Part shown: positions 9,350-18,466 of the stretch, in pieces
Position numbering within the stretch: position 1 is the first letter of the stretch
Layout of the letters: each line of letters begins with the position of its first letter
Source: Agaribacterium haliotis
Lineage (GTDB): Bacteria; Pseudomonadota; Gammaproteobacteria; Pseudomonadales; Cellvibrionaceae
Direction of reading: 5' to 3'
Assembly: GCF_002312815.1 (NCBI RefSeq)
Contig: NZ_NKQJ01000007.1
Coordinates: 124,001 to 188,000 of the forward strand
DNA: 64,000 bases
The notes under the pieces: generated by a model
What the model saw: only the letters and a program-made list of their open reading frames with translations
Told to the model about the DNA's origin: nothing
Database searches by the model: none
Position numbers and translations under genes: made by a program

Positions 9350-9637
9350 CTCGGTGATCTCCAGGGTGTTTGTATTTGATGGCGCGCATTATGTGTAGTT
9401 GGGTAACACTTGTGAAATGATGTTTTGCTATTTCTTGGCGCATAAATCACCAAAAATGGAATTAGTGGTGGCTTTTTGATCTAGATTTGCTCTTATTGAT
9501 AGCTGAATATGTTACTTGAGGTAGCATCTGGCTGTTGTGAGCTTATTGTTCAAGCCGTTTGCAGCTGATCGCGGTTGAAAAAGGGCGCGCGCAGCTATGT
9601 TACTATGCGCCGCCATTGCGCAGTTGGAGCCGACATC

Positions 9638-11020
9638 GTGCCTAGTTTTGAATCTTTTCCGTTGCGAGCTGAATTGCTGGCCAATCTAAAAAGCCTGGCC
9701 TATGACGAGGCTACGGCGATTCAGGCCGCGACACTGCCCGAAGCCTTAAACGGCCGGGACATACTGGCACAGGCGCAGACCGGCGCCGGCAAAACGGCGG
9801 CCTTTGCGCTGCCGCTGCTCAATGCTTTGCAGGTGAAGCGCTTTCGCATTCAGGCGCTGGTGCTTTGCCCGACGCGAGAGTTGGCGGCCCAGGTCGCCGC
9901 CGAACTGCGCAAGTTGGCGCGGCAGATTCACAATATTAAGATTCTGAGCCTTTGCGGTGGCCAGCCCATTGGGCCTCAGATTGCGTCTCTTGAACACGGG
10001 GCCCATATAATTGTCGGTACGCCCGGTCGCATCGAAGACCATTTGCGCAAGGGTCGCCTGCACCTGGCAGAGCTTCGCACCCTGGTGCTCGACGAGGCAG
10101 ATCGCATGCTCGATATGGGCTTTCGAGACAGCATTGATACGATTGTTGAGGCCTGTCCTGCGAAGCGTCAAAATTTGCTGTTCAGTGCGACCTATTCGGA
10201 TGCGGTGCGCAGTGTTGCTGCTTCTTATTTATATAAACCTGCGCAAATATCGGTCGAGGCCCAACATCAGCATAAAAATATCGAACAGCGCTTTTATCGC
10301 ATACAAGATGGCGATCAGCGTTTTGAGGCCGTGTTGTTATTGCTGATGGCTGAGCATGCTGAAAGTGCGATCGTTTTTTGTCACACCAAAAAAGAAGTAC
10401 AGGAATGCGCCGCGTATTTGCAGCAGCATGGGCTGGTTGCGCTTGCGCTGCAGGGCGATATGGATCAGCGCGATAGAGATAGAACCCTGGTGCGTTTTGC
10501 CAACGGCAGCGCGACGGTGTTGGTGGCTACCGATGTTGCCGCGAGAGGTTTGGATATCGACGATGTTCAGCTGGTGCTTAATTGCCAGTTAAGTCGCGAT
10601 GTCGAAGTTCATACCCACCGGGTCGGGCGCACAGGGCGCGCCGGAGGGCAGGGCCTGGCGTGCAGTTTGTTTACCGACAAAGAGCGATATAAGCTCGAGG
10701 CTTTGAGCGAGGCGCGCGGGCTTGAAGCGGAGCTCTACGATTTGCCTGAGCGCGGGCTGTTACAGCAAGATGCGCCGCAGCCTCGCATGCATACGCTGCA
10801 GCTGGATCTGGGCAAAAAACAAAAGCTGCGAGCGGGGGATATAGTCGGTGCGCTGTGCAAGGACAATACCTTGAGCTTTGACGAGCTTGGCAAGATTGAT
10901 GTTTTGCCTATGACATCGTTTGTAGCGGTGCAGCGCAACAAAGCTTCAAAAGCGCTGGAGCGCTTAAAGTCGGGCAAAATAAAGGGGCGCCAAATTAAAG
11001 TGCGCCTGCTTCGGCGTTAG
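9638..11020 (+). CDS. dbpA: DEAD-box ATP-dependent RNA helicase DbpA
   Basis: I choose the GTG at 9638, with GGAG at 9626-9629, giving 460 residues that begin PSFESFPL. Upstream in-frame starts add a tail not typical of the family. Helicase motifs run in order: Q-motif region, AQTGAGKT, PTRELA, DEAD, SAT, and HRVGRTGR. The last 75 residues (KQKLRAGDIVGAL ... GKIKGRQIKVRLL) match the DbpA RNA-binding domain that targets helix 92 of 23S rRNA. The enzyme assists large-subunit assembly. arfB follows after 6 bases, suggesting co-transcription. Confidence 0.93.
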   Translation: MPSFESFPLRAELLANLKSLAYDEATAIQAATLPEALNGRDILAQAQTGAGKTAAFALPLLNALQVKRFRIQALVLCPTRELAAQVAAELRKLARQIHNIKILSLCGGQPIGPQIASLEHGAHIIVGTPGRIEDHLRKGRLHLAELRTLVLDEADRMLDMGFRDSIDTIVEACPAKRQNLLFSATYSDAVRSVAASYLYKPAQISVEAQHQHKNIEQRFYRIQDGDQRFEAVLLLLMAEHAESAIVFCHTKKEVQECAAYLQQHGLVALALQGDMDQRDRDRTLVRFANGSATVLVATDVAARGLDIDDVQLVLNCQLSRDVEVHTHRVGRTGRAGGQGLACSLFTDKERYKLEALSEARGLEAELYDLPERGLLQQDAPQPRMHTLQLDLGKKQKLRAGDIVGALCKDNTLSFDELGKIDVLPMTSFVAVQRNKASKALERLKSGKIKGRQIKVRLLRR

Positions 11021-11026
11021 TTAAAT

Positions 11027-11446
11027 ATGCAAGCGCTTGAGCTGTCTGCGCGGGTTTGCTTACCCCTTGCTGAAATTGAATTAAATGCGATTCGTGCGCA
11101 AGGCGCTGGTGGGCAAAATGTGAATAAGCTGAGCTCGGCCATTCATTTGCGCTTTGATATTCGTGCATCGTCTCTGCCCGATTTTTACAAAGAGCGCTTG
11201 TTAGCACTTAGTGATCAGCGTGTTAGCAGTGACGGCATCATTGTTATTAAAGCGCAGCAGTATCGCACTCAGGAGCAAAATCGCAGCGATGCACTCGAGC
11301 GCCTTAAAAAGCTTATTTGCGCCGCAGTAAAACAGCAAAAGAGCCGTAAGGCGACAAAACCGAGCCGCAGTTCTCAGCGCAAACGTGTCGATACGAAAGT
11401 CGCGCGAGGCAAAACAAAGGCCTTACGCCGAAAACCGCCTATTTAG
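11027..11446 (+). CDS. arfB: Alternative ribosome-rescue factor B (peptidyl-tRNA hydrolase)
   Basis: The 139-residue protein carries the GGQ hydrolysis motif in GAGGQNVNKLSSAIHLRFD (about residues 25-43). It ends in a basic tail rich in K and R (residues 100-139) that in ArfB/YaeJ inserts into the mRNA channel of stalled ribosomes. It releases peptides from non-stop complexes. It directly follows dbpA, making a small translation/ribosome pair. Confidence 0.93.
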   Translation: MQALELSARVCLPLAEIELNAIRAQGAGGQNVNKLSSAIHLRFDIRASSLPDFYKERLLALSDQRVSSDGIIVIKAQQYRTQEQNRSDALERLKKLICAAVKQQKSRKATKPSRSSQRKRVDTKVARGKTKALRRKPPI

Positions 11447-11479
11447 GCGCTTTTTCTCGCCTTTTGGCCGCAAAAGGCG

Positions 11480-11510
11480 TTGACTGCCCCAGTGGTCGGG
11501 GGTTTATACT
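11480..11510 (+). promoter_or_regulatory. Putative sigma-70 promoter and long leader of the cold-shock gene
   Basis: TTGACT (11480-11485) is followed by TATACT (11505-11510); the 19-base spacer is longer than optimal. Transcription from here would give a leader of about 150 nt before the ATG at 11671, similar in length to the thermosensing leader of E. coli cspA. The leader's folding was not computed. Confidence 0.45.
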
Positions 11511-11670
11511 CGGCCCTGCTAGAAAGTTTGGCTTGTTCTTCCTTAGTAAGATCTGTTCGTACATCTGCTAGTTTTAGCCTTTGCCGCAATGGAGTTGCTA
11601 GGTCAGAAACCACTTCTTGCATTTTGTCCAGGAATGGGCGGGTTTTACGATTGTTTTATAGGAAACGCAT

Positions 11671-11880
11671 ATGTCCGAAAAAGTTACCGGCACCGTTAAG
11701 TGGTTTAACGACAGCAAAGGTTTTGGTTTTATTGAGCAAGAAGGTGGCCCCGATGTTTTTGCGCATTTTAGTGCAATTCAAGGCGACGGCTTTCGCTCTT
11801 TAGCCGAAGGTCAACAAGTGCAGTTTAAAATCACTGAAGGCCAAAAAGGTCTGCAGGCAGAAGAGATCGTTGCTATTTAG
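11671..11880 (+). CDS. Cold-shock domain protein (CspA family)
   Basis: The 69-residue protein is a single cold-shock domain with RNP1 (KGFGFI, residues 16-21) and RNP2 (VFAHF, about 29-33). It binds single-stranded RNA/DNA as a chaperone. RNP2 has phenylalanine in the position where many paralogues have H-I or H-F. ATG start with AGGAAACGC upstream. It is followed directly by an intrinsic terminator, so it is monocistronic. Confidence 0.93.
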   Translation: MSEKVTGTVKWFNDSKGFGFIEQEGGPDVFAHFSAIQGDGFRSLAEGQQVQFKITEGQKGLQAEEIVAI

Positions 11881-11910
11881 TTGTTTAAACTAGCCGCGAG
11901 TTTCGATATA

Positions 11911-11939
11911 AAAACGCCCGCAATTGCGGGCGTTTTTTT
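11911..11939. terminator. Intrinsic terminator, csp / pfkA
   Basis: AAAACGCCCGC (11911-11921), loop AATT, GCGGGCGTTTT (11926-11936), then further T. The A-run on one side and T-run on the other allow use from both strands, fitting its place between convergent csp and pfkA. Confidence 0.9.
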
Positions 11940-11955
11940 GTCTGTTTTTGGCGTT

Positions 11956-12918
11956 TTAGCTGAGCTTGTGGCAAAGCTCAAGCAGGTGGGGGTTGTAAGG
12001 TCGGGTCATATTTTCGAGTGCGTCGATAATATCGTGGTGCACAAGTTTATTTGCCTGAATGCCTATGCATCGGCCACCGTGTCCCTGCATCAAAAGTTTG
12101 ACGGCATAGGCGCCCATGCGGCTGGCGAGCATGCGGTCAAAGGCTGTTGGCGCCCCGCCGCGCTGAATGTGGCCGAGAATGGTGGCGCGCGTTTCAAGCT
12201 CAGTAACTTTTTCTACTTTTTGAGCAAGGTCGTTAACGTCGCAGATTTTTTCAGTGACGCAGATGATGGCGTGTTTTTTTCCGTGCTCGACATGATCGCG
12301 CAGGTCCTGCAGGAACTTTTCTTCGTTGTACTCAACTTCCGGAACAATCGCAAATTCAGCGCCCGAGCAAATCGCCGCAGCAATGGTTAAATCGCCGCAG
12401 TAGCGCCCCATAATTTCAACGACAGAAATACGTTTGTGTGAGCTCGAGGTATCGCGCAGCCTGTCGATGGCATCGAGTACGGTATTTAAAGCCGTGTAAA
12501 AACCGATGGTGTAATCGGTGCCGGCTACGTCGTTATCGATGGTGCCGGGAATACCGATGCAGGGGAAACCCATCTCGGTAAGTTTTTTTGCGCCCATATA
12601 AGAGCCGTCGCCGCCAATGACAACCAGGGCTTCAATATCGTGTTTTTCGAGGTTTTTTATCGCCTCTTTGCGCACATTTTCTTCTTTGAATTCAGGGAAA
12701 CGGGCCGAGCCTAAAAAGGTGCCGCCGCGGTTTACGGTTTCGGCAACGCTGCGGCGGTCTAGTGTTTCAATTTCGTCGTTGTACAGGCCGTAATAGCCGT
12801 TGTAGATACCGGCGACTTCAAGGCCGTGATAGATGGCGGTGCGAACAACTGCGCGCACTGCTGCGTTCATCCCCGGCGCGTCGCCGCCACTGGTGAGTAC
12901 AGCGATTTTTTTGATCAT
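11956..12918 (-). CDS. pfkA: ATP-dependent 6-phosphofructokinase
   Basis: The 320-residue enzyme phosphorylates fructose-6-phosphate in glycolysis. It has [10 protein letters not shown] near the N-terminus, GGDGS (ATP type; PPi enzymes have GGDD), and PGTIDND with glycine in place of the PPi-type lysine. The substrate-binding EIMGR and GHIQRGG segments are also present. Length equals that of E. coli PfkA. It is monocistronic, reading away from a 960-base gene-free interval. Confidence 0.97.
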   Translation of the reverse strand: MIKKIAVLTSGGDAPGMNAAVRAVVRTAIYHGLEVAGIYNGYYGLYNDEIETLDRRSVAETVNRGGTFLGSARFPEFKEENVRKEAIKNLEKHDIEALVVIGGDGSYMGAKKLTEMGFPCIGIPGTIDNDVAGTDYTIGFYTALNTVLDAIDRLRDTSSSHKRISVVEIMGRYCGDLTIAAAICSGAEFAIVPEVEYNEEKFLQDLRDHVEHGKKHAIICVTEKICDVNDLAQKVEKVTELETRATILGHIQRGGAPTAFDRMLASRMGAYAVKLLMQGHGGRCIGIQANKLVHHDIIDALENMTRPYNPHLLELCHKLS

Positions 12919-13882
12919 CGTTTGGCTATCCCGTTAGCAGATGGAAGATGCGTAGTTCCGGCTCGTAGCAGCGCTCGTTAGGTGTGGGTACGAGCTGCCG
13001 CCAGAAAGCTAATAATAACTTCGCAAATTTTAACAGAATTTTACGCGTGGTCGTGTTTAAGTTTGTGATATGAAACAAACGAATAGAAGGGGGGAATTCC
13101 GCGCCCGTTCCTCTCTCAGCTGAGAGAGGGGGCGCTTCCCTTGACCGTCACTGGCCGGGCGAGTCGTCCGTGAGTACTTCCGTGTCATCATCCGTAAAAA
13201 AATTCGAGGCTTCCAAGCACTTCGATGCTTCCCAGCGGGTCTATCCTGACCTGTCCTTGCCATCCTTAGCAGTCCATGGATAGTAGTATGGACTGAATAA
13301 AATAAAAGTTCCCCCGAGCTTTGCTCGAACTTTTGTGCGATAAGGTGGCGGCTTTTTGTGAGGCATGTCTCACAATATTAGTGTTTGTTTATGTTTGCTT
13401 GTTGTCGGTTGTTAATGCCCTGGGACTAAAGGCTTAAGTGCTGCGTACTGCGCTGTGTGTCGCAATGTATGTTGTTGTGTAAATGTAGCTGGCAAGGGAC
13501 TTTACTCTTGCCGAAAAAGCTCAGCGAACTCGCAATGTTGTTCTCTTAAGTACAAGCTTCGCTCCTACCATCTCGTTACATCATTAAGTGAGCAGTGTTG
13601 CACTTAGCTCGGGGTGTTTACGTAAGCGCATACGTTTGTGCTTCGGTAAATAACACTGGCCGTGTGTTTTGTAGACTATCGTGTCAGGCTATGGAGATTA
13701 TTTAGATTTTTAATGAGCGCAGCTAGATAGAGGGTGTATGATTAGGCCGCTCTATCAGAGGCATGTTTTTCATTGTTAAGTTTGTATGAAAACTGTGCGC
13801 TCTGATGTTTTAGTTTTTTGTTTCTCTGAGTCTGTGCACAAGCTGATTCGGGGCGAATTATCACTCTCAAATGGAGACCACC
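12919..13882. other. Long gene-free divergent interval between pfkA and the peroxiredoxin gene
   Basis: No convincing coding region was found in about 960 bases. The first 420 bases hold three strong foldable elements: a perfect 20-bp palindrome at 13110-13129, a 7-bp-arm hairpin at 13271-13294, and a terminator-like hairpin at 13304-13334. The rest (13340-13860) is AT-rich and presumably contains the promoters of the peroxiredoxin gene. No tRNA was seen. Confidence 0.6.
13304..13334 (+). terminator. Terminator-like hairpin in the gene-free interval
   Basis: AAAAGTTC (13304-13311) pairs with GAACTTTT (13327-13334), with an inner GAGC-TTT-GCTC stem and an unpaired CCCC. The T-run at the 3' arm points to termination of a plus-strand transcript starting inside the interval. 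Confidence 0.4.
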
Positions 13883-14485
13883 ATGGCGGTATTAGTTGGA
13901 AAACCAGCACCTGACTTCACTGCACCTGCAGTTTTGGCCAGCGGCGAAATCGTAGATGCATTTAACCTGGCCGAAACCATCAAAGGTAAAAAAGCCGTTA
14001 TTTTCTTCTACCCTCTGGACTTCACCTTTGTTTGTCCTTCAGAGCTTTTGGCTTTTGATCATCGCGTAGCTGAGTTCGAAAAGCGTGGTGTTCAGGTTAT
14101 CGGTGTAAGCATCGATTCCCACTTCACTCACAACGCCTGGCGTAACACTGCCATCGAAGACGGTGGTATCGGCGCGGTTAAGTACCCTCTGGTTGCCGAC
14201 ATGACTCATGCAATTTGTCAGGCTTACGATGTTGAGTCTGAAGGCGGTGTTGCTTTCCGCGGCTCTTTCTTGATCGACGAAGACGGTCTGGTTCGCCACC
14301 AGGTTGTTAACGATCTGCCTCTGGGCCGTAACGTTGACGAAATGCTGCGCATGGTTGACGCTCTGGCGTTCCACCAGGAGCACGGTGAAGTTTGCCCTGC
14401 CGGTTGGCAAGAAGGTGATAAAGGTATGGATGCAAGCCCAGAAGGTGTTGCTTCTTACCTGAAGGACAACGCAGACAAGCTGTAA
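13883..14485 (+). CDS. Typical 2-Cys peroxiredoxin (AhpC/Prx1 type)
   Basis: Start taken at the ATG at 13883; the in-frame ATG at 13871 is itself part of the ribosome binding site TGGAGA. The 200-residue product reduces peroxides through the peroxidatic cysteine in FTFVCPSE (about residue 47), with a resolving cysteine in GEVCPAGW (about 166). The C-terminal extension after that is complete (SYLKDNADKL). The GG(I/L)G and YF-type motifs of sensitive peroxiredoxins are only partly visible. Cytosolic. Codon choice looks strongly biased, suggesting high expression. Confidence 0.93.
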   Translation: MAVLVGKPAPDFTAPAVLASGEIVDAFNLAETIKGKKAVIFFYPLDFTFVCPSELLAFDHRVAEFEKRGVQVIGVSIDSHFTHNAWRNTAIEDGGIGAVKYPLVADMTHAICQAYDVESEGGVAFRGSFLIDEDGLVRHQVVNDLPLGRNVDEMLRMVDALAFHQEHGEVCPAGWQEGDKGMDASPEGVASYLKDNADKL

Positions 14486-14506
14486 GTTTGCGCCTGTTCA
14501 GATTTT

Positions 14507-14537
14507 AAAAAACGCCGGCTTTTGCCGGCGTTTTTTT
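14507..14537 (+). terminator. Intrinsic terminator after the peroxiredoxin gene
   Basis: AACGCCGGC, loop TTTT, GCCGGCG followed by seven T residues; A-run on the 5' side. Confidence 0.92.
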
Positions 14538-14603
14538 GTTTGCTTCGGCTATTTGTATTTTGTTGCCATACTGTAAGAGTTAGCTTCACAGTAAGAGGGC
14601 AGC

Positions 14604-15551
14604 ATGCCCCGGTTTAAGCAAGATCCCGATACAGCCTTGGTTCAGAACCTACTCAACGCCACACCTGTCGCTGCGCTACTGGTCAACGAAGAGCTGCGCA
14701 TCAGTTTTTGTAATAAGCGCGCCGCAAGTTCGCTGGCCTGGACCCAAGACGAGCTCGAAGGCCAGAGTATTCTTAATATTATCCCCGAGCGTTTCCACGA
14801 GCGCCACGCTGAGCACACACTTGCCTATATGGCAAACCCAAGGCCTTTGGGTATGAAGTTTGATCGCAATGTGCTGGCAAAAAATAAAAGCGGTACTGAG
14901 TTACCAGTAGAAGTGAGTGTGCACCCTATCGCCTTAAAAAGCGGCAACTACCTGCTGGTAAGCATGCTTGATGTCAGCGACAAGCTGCGGGCGGAGGCCG
15001 TCGAAGCGCTCAACGAGCGGCTCTATGAAAGTGCTTCTATTGATTCCTTGACGGGCCTGCCCAATCGCAGTGCCATTCTTTCTGTGCTCGCCAAAGCGAT
15101 CTCCGAGCAGCGGCGTAAAAATGACGGTCTCACTGTGGCTTTTCTGGATCTTGATGGCTTTAAAGCGGTCAATGATGAGCTCGGTCACGCGGCCGGTGAT
15201 GAGGTGTTAAAGCGAGTCGCCCAAGTCTTGCAGCAACACGGCCGGCGCAGCGATGCGGTTGGCAGGCTTGGCGGCGATGAGTTTTTGTTGATTTTTCAAG
15301 GGCTGGGGGATGAAGCGGGCGTGCGCAAAGTTGGCGAGAGTTTACTGCGCAGTATTGAGACGATTAATCAGTGCCGGGGCGAGCGCATACATATAGGTGC
15401 CAGCATTGGTGCGCTCAGCCTTGATGTCGATGCCAAGCTCAGCCCCGAGCAAGCGGTACAAATTGCCGATGAGCTAATGTACGACGCCAAGCGCCACGGC
15501 AAAGCAAGGCTTGAGTACCTGCACTACAGCGGCGATTGTCAGCCCTGTTAA
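14604..15551 (+). CDS. PAS-GGDEF diguanylate cyclase
   Basis: The 315-residue cytosolic protein has a PAS domain (about residues 12-125) linked by a short helix to a GGDEF domain (about 140-305). The active-site GRLGGDEF is intact, so it can make cyclic di-GMP. Five residues before GGDEF sits RRSD, fitting the RxxD product-inhibition site. There is no signal peptide or transmembrane segment, so the PAS domain must sense an internal cue such as redox state or a small ligand. ATG start with AAGAGGGCAGC upstream. Confidence 0.92.
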   Translation: MPRFKQDPDTALVQNLLNATPVAALLVNEELRISFCNKRAASSLAWTQDELEGQSILNIIPERFHERHAEHTLAYMANPRPLGMKFDRNVLAKNKSGTELPVEVSVHPIALKSGNYLLVSMLDVSDKLRAEAVEALNERLYESASIDSLTGLPNRSAILSVLAKAISEQRRKNDGLTVAFLDLDGFKAVNDELGHAAGDEVLKRVAQVLQQHGRRSDAVGRLGGDEFLLIFQGLGDEAGVRKVGESLLRSIETINQCRGERIHIGASIGALSLDVDAKLSPEQAVQIADELMYDAKRHGKARLEYLHYSGDCQPC

Positions 15552-15558
15552 AATAGGC

Positions 15559-16224
15559 CTAAGCTTGCGGCGGCCAGCCGCCAAGTTGCTGCCACTTATT
15601 GATAATTAAACAAAATAAATCCGCAGTTTTTTCGGCGTCGTAGGCAGCGCTGTGCGCACTTTTATTGGAAAACTCTATTCCGGCGCTTTCACAGGCTTTG
15701 GCGAGCACGGTCTGGCCAAACGCAAGGCCGGAGAGTGTCGCGGTATCAAAACACGAAAACGGGTGAAATGGGTTGCGCTTGATTTTGTTGCGCTCTGAGG
15801 CCGCGTGTAAAAAACCTAAGTCAAAGTGGGCGTTGTGGCCCACCAGCACAGCGCGATTGCAGCCCTGGTGTTTGACTTCATCGCGCACCGCGCGGAATAT
15901 TTCTTTGAGCGCGATATCTTCTTCAACCGCATCGCGCGCTTCGCAGTCGAGATCTATACCGGTGAAATCGAGTGCGCTTTGTTCGATATTGGCGCCTTCG
16001 AACGGGTCGATATGAAAAGCGACGGTATCGCCGCGCACAAGCAGGCCGCGATTGTCCATATGCACAAGTACGGCAGCAACTTCGAGCAGGGCGTCGGTGT
16101 TTTTATTAAAGCCGCCAGTTTCGACATCAATAATGACGGGTAAAAACTTTCGAAAGCGACTGGCCATATCCCTGTCGTCGCCGTCGCTGGGAAGGAAGCT
16201 GAATTCTTCTTCCATGTTGTGCAT
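15559..16224 (-). CDS. rnt: Ribonuclease T (DEDDh 3'-5' exoribonuclease)
   Basis: The start is set at the ATG at 16224, whose A overlaps the pyrC stop codon (TAATG), giving 221 residues against 215 in E. coli. Exonuclease motifs are in order: ID-V-E-TGGF (Asp and Glu), GHNAHFDLGFL (Asp), and HSAAYDAEKTADLF (His and Asp of DEDDh). RNase T trims tRNA and stable-RNA 3' ends, acting as a dimer. The stop/start overlap means translation is coupled to pyrC. Confidence 0.93.
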   Translation of the reverse strand: MHNMEEEFSFLPSDGDDRDMASRFRKFLPVIIDVETGGFNKNTDALLEVAAVLVHMDNRGLLVRGDTVAFHIDPFEGANIEQSALDFTGIDLDCEARDAVEEDIALKEIFRAVRDEVKHQGCNRAVLVGHNAHFDLGFLHAASERNKIKRNPFHPFSCFDTATLSGLAFGQTVLAKACESAGIEFSNKSAHSAAYDAEKTADLFCLIINKWQQLGGWPPQA

Positions 16225-17270
16225 TAAGCCTGTTCCAGTTTCCAATTTAACTGCTCGCCGGCACAAAGGGGGCGAATTTTTTCGTCGAGGTAGTCAAACT
16301 CCTCGGGCATGGTCCAACTCTGGCGCACAAGTGTGACTTTATGGCTATTGCGCGGCAATTCGTAAAAGTCCGGGCCGTAGAGCGAGGCAAAGGCTTCGAG
16401 TTTGTCGAGCGCGCCGGCTTGCTCAAACGCTGTTGCATAGAGCTCGAGCGCGCTGTACGCGGTGTAGGAACCGGCGCAGCCGCATACATTCTCTTTTTTC
16501 GAGCGCGCGTGCGGGGCTGAATCTGTGCCGAGGAAGAACTTGCTTGAGCCACTGGTGGCTGCGTCGATCAGGGCCTGTTGGTGTTTGCCCGCTTTTAAGA
16601 TCGGCAAGCAGTAGTAGTGCGGGCGTATGCCGCCGGCCAACATATGATTGCGGTTGTAGAGCAGGTGGTGAGCGGTGATCGTCGCCGCGACATTGGCGCC
16701 GGCTCGCTTGACAAAGTCGGCGGCGTCGGCGGTGGTGATGTGTTCAAACACGGTTTTTAACGCGCTGAAACGCTCAGTCAGTGGCGCAAGTTTTTTCTCG
16801 ATAAACTCGGCTTCTCTATCGAAAATGTCGATATGGCTGTCGGTGACTTCACCGTGCACAAGCAGTTTCATGCCGACCTTTTGCATGGCCTCAAGTGCTG
16901 GGTAGATATTTTCGATTGCCGTCACGCCGCTGTCGCTGTTGGTGGTTGCACCGGCCGGGTAGAGTTTGCAGGCCACCACGCCAGCTGCCGCGGCGGCTTC
17001 AATATCGGCGGCGCTGGTGTTGTCGGTCAGGTACAGCACCATCAGTGGTTCAAATGTTGCGCCTGCCGGCAAAGCCGCAAGGATGCGCTGTTTGTAGGCC
17101 TGGGCTTGCTCAGCATTGCAGACAGGTGGCACCAGGTTGGGCATGACAATGGCTCGGGCGAAGCTGCGCGCGGCGTGCGGCACTGTTAAATTCAGCGCTT
17201 GATCGTCGCGCAGATGAATGTGCCAATCGTCGGGAGCGATAATGCTCAAGCTATCTACACTTGTATTCAT
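16224..17270 (-). CDS. pyrC: Dihydroorotase
   Basis: The 348-residue zinc amidohydrolase of pyrimidine synthesis matches the E. coli PyrC (type II) length. The metal-binding HIH is in [10 protein letters not shown] (about residues 16-25). The carboxylated lysine is in [11 protein letters not shown] (about 102), with further histidines in LLVHGE and [11 protein letters not shown]. The ATG at 17270 is taken as start. It shares one base with rnt downstream. Confidence 0.96.
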   Translation of the reverse strand: MNTSVDSLSIIAPDDWHIHLRDDQALNLTVPHAARSFARAIVMPNLVPPVCNAEQAQAYKQRILAALPAGATFEPLMVLYLTDNTSAADIEAAAAAGVVACKLYPAGATTNSDSGVTAIENIYPALEAMQKVGMKLLVHGEVTDSHIDIFDREAEFIEKKLAPLTERFSALKTVFEHITTADAADFVKRAGANVAATITAHHLLYNRNHMLAGGIRPHYYCLPILKAGKHQQALIDAATSGSSKFFLGTDSAPHARSKKENVCGCAGSYTAYSALELYATAFEQAGALDKLEAFASLYGPDFYELPRNSHKVTLVRQSWTMPEEFDYLDEKIRPLCAGEQLNWKLEQA

Positions 17271-17525
17271 GGGCCTTAGGTCACCGTGGCTTGTCTATTG
17301 CATTGCGGCGCATGCTAACGAATTTTGCTGCACTTTGCACTGAGTAGCGATACCGAGCTCAAGTTCTGTGCCGCCCGGTCGACAAATAAGTCACGGCTGT
17401 TGCGATTTATTTGCAGGTTTAATGCTTATTTGGCCGGCGCGTGATGCAGCTTATTGCTGTGAATACGTGCTGGCTCAAGCATCTTTCTGTCGACGTGGTT
17501 CTGGCTTGTTACGGAGTGATTCGGT

Positions 17526-18446
17526 TTGTCTGTGTGTCGAAGTACGCTTTTTGTTTTGCTGCTTAGCTTTGTTCTGCCTGAGGCGTTTGCGGCGGCTTTA
17601 AGTTATAGCAATGCCATCAATGACAGCAGTTGGCGCCTGCACAGCTCCGTGCACAGTTGCCGGCTCGAGCACAATATCCCTTTTTATGGTCAGGCCGTTT
17701 TTCGCACCCGCGCAGGTGAAGCCTCTGGTTTTTATTTGCGTTCGTCGACGGCGCGCATGCAGGACGGGCAGGCTGATTTATTTGCGGTTGCACCGCTTTG
17801 GAAAGCTGAGCAACTAGAACAGAAGTTAGCGAGCGTGCCGGTTAAGCAGGGGCGCCGGCCGCTGTGGTTAAATTCCGAGCTTACCGAGCGCCTGCTGGCC
17901 AAGCTTTACAGTGGCGAGAATATCGAATTGCGCGCAGCCACCTGGTTTGACAGTCAGGCAAGTCAGGCTCGGTTGGCGTTGAGCACCATCGGTTTTCAGC
18001 AGAGTTATCGCGACTATTTGCGCTGCGTAAGTGGCCTACTGCCGCGCAACTTTGATCAGTTGCGACGCACGGCTTTGTTGTTTCCGGGCGGGGATGTCGA
18101 AGAGCTGCCGCTGCGTTTGACCGCTCAGCTGGACCAGATGCTTAAATTGGTGAAGCACGATAATAAAATTCGTTATTTTTATATTGACGGCCACTCAGAC
18201 AGTGTTGGCGATCGGGCCGACAACCTCGAGCTGTCAAAAAAACGAGCAATGTTAGTGGCGCAGTATCTCGAGCGTCGCGGTATACCCAAAGACTGGATTA
18301 CCTTGCGCTGGCACGGTGAGCGCTATCCGGTTGCCTCCAACGGCAGTGTTGCCGGGCGCGCCAAAAACCGCCGCGTCACCGTGCGCATGGAGCGAGTCGA
18401 AGAGATTGAGGTATTGCCGCTTGCCGATCAGGCCGCCGGCCAGTGA
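17526..18446 (+). CDS. motY: MotY-like OmpA-family protein of the sodium-driven flagellar stator
   Basis: Start at TTG 17526 with GGAG at 17513-17516. The 306-residue product has a signal peptide (about 1-22, AFAA). Its MotY-type N-terminal domain contains YSNAINDSSWRLHSS and a pair of cysteines. The C-terminal OmpA/peptidoglycan domain (about 190-295) carries GHSDSVGD and NRRVTVRM. In Vibrio, MotY forms the periplasmic T-ring that anchors PomAB stators. No other flagellar gene is nearby, so the assignment rests on the N-terminal similarity; a general OmpA-like lipid-free protein is the alternative. Confidence 0.75.
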   Translation: MSVCRSTLFVLLLSFVLPEAFAAALSYSNAINDSSWRLHSSVHSCRLEHNIPFYGQAVFRTRAGEASGFYLRSSTARMQDGQADLFAVAPLWKAEQLEQKLASVPVKQGRRPLWLNSELTERLLAKLYSGENIELRAATWFDSQASQARLALSTIGFQQSYRDYLRCVSGLLPRNFDQLRRTALLFPGGDVEELPLRLTAQLDQMLKLVKHDNKIRYFYIDGHSDSVGDRADNLELSKKRAMLVAQYLERRGIPKDWITLRWHGERYPVASNGSVAGRAKNRRVTVRMERVEEIEVLPLADQAAGQ

Positions 18447-18466
18447 TCGCGCCGCTTTCTCGCGTT

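Noticed and set aside
13057-13263. 68-codon minus-strand open frame
   Set aside because: No ribosome site, atypical basic composition, and it runs through the palindrome at 13110-13129; better explained by structured non-coding sequence.
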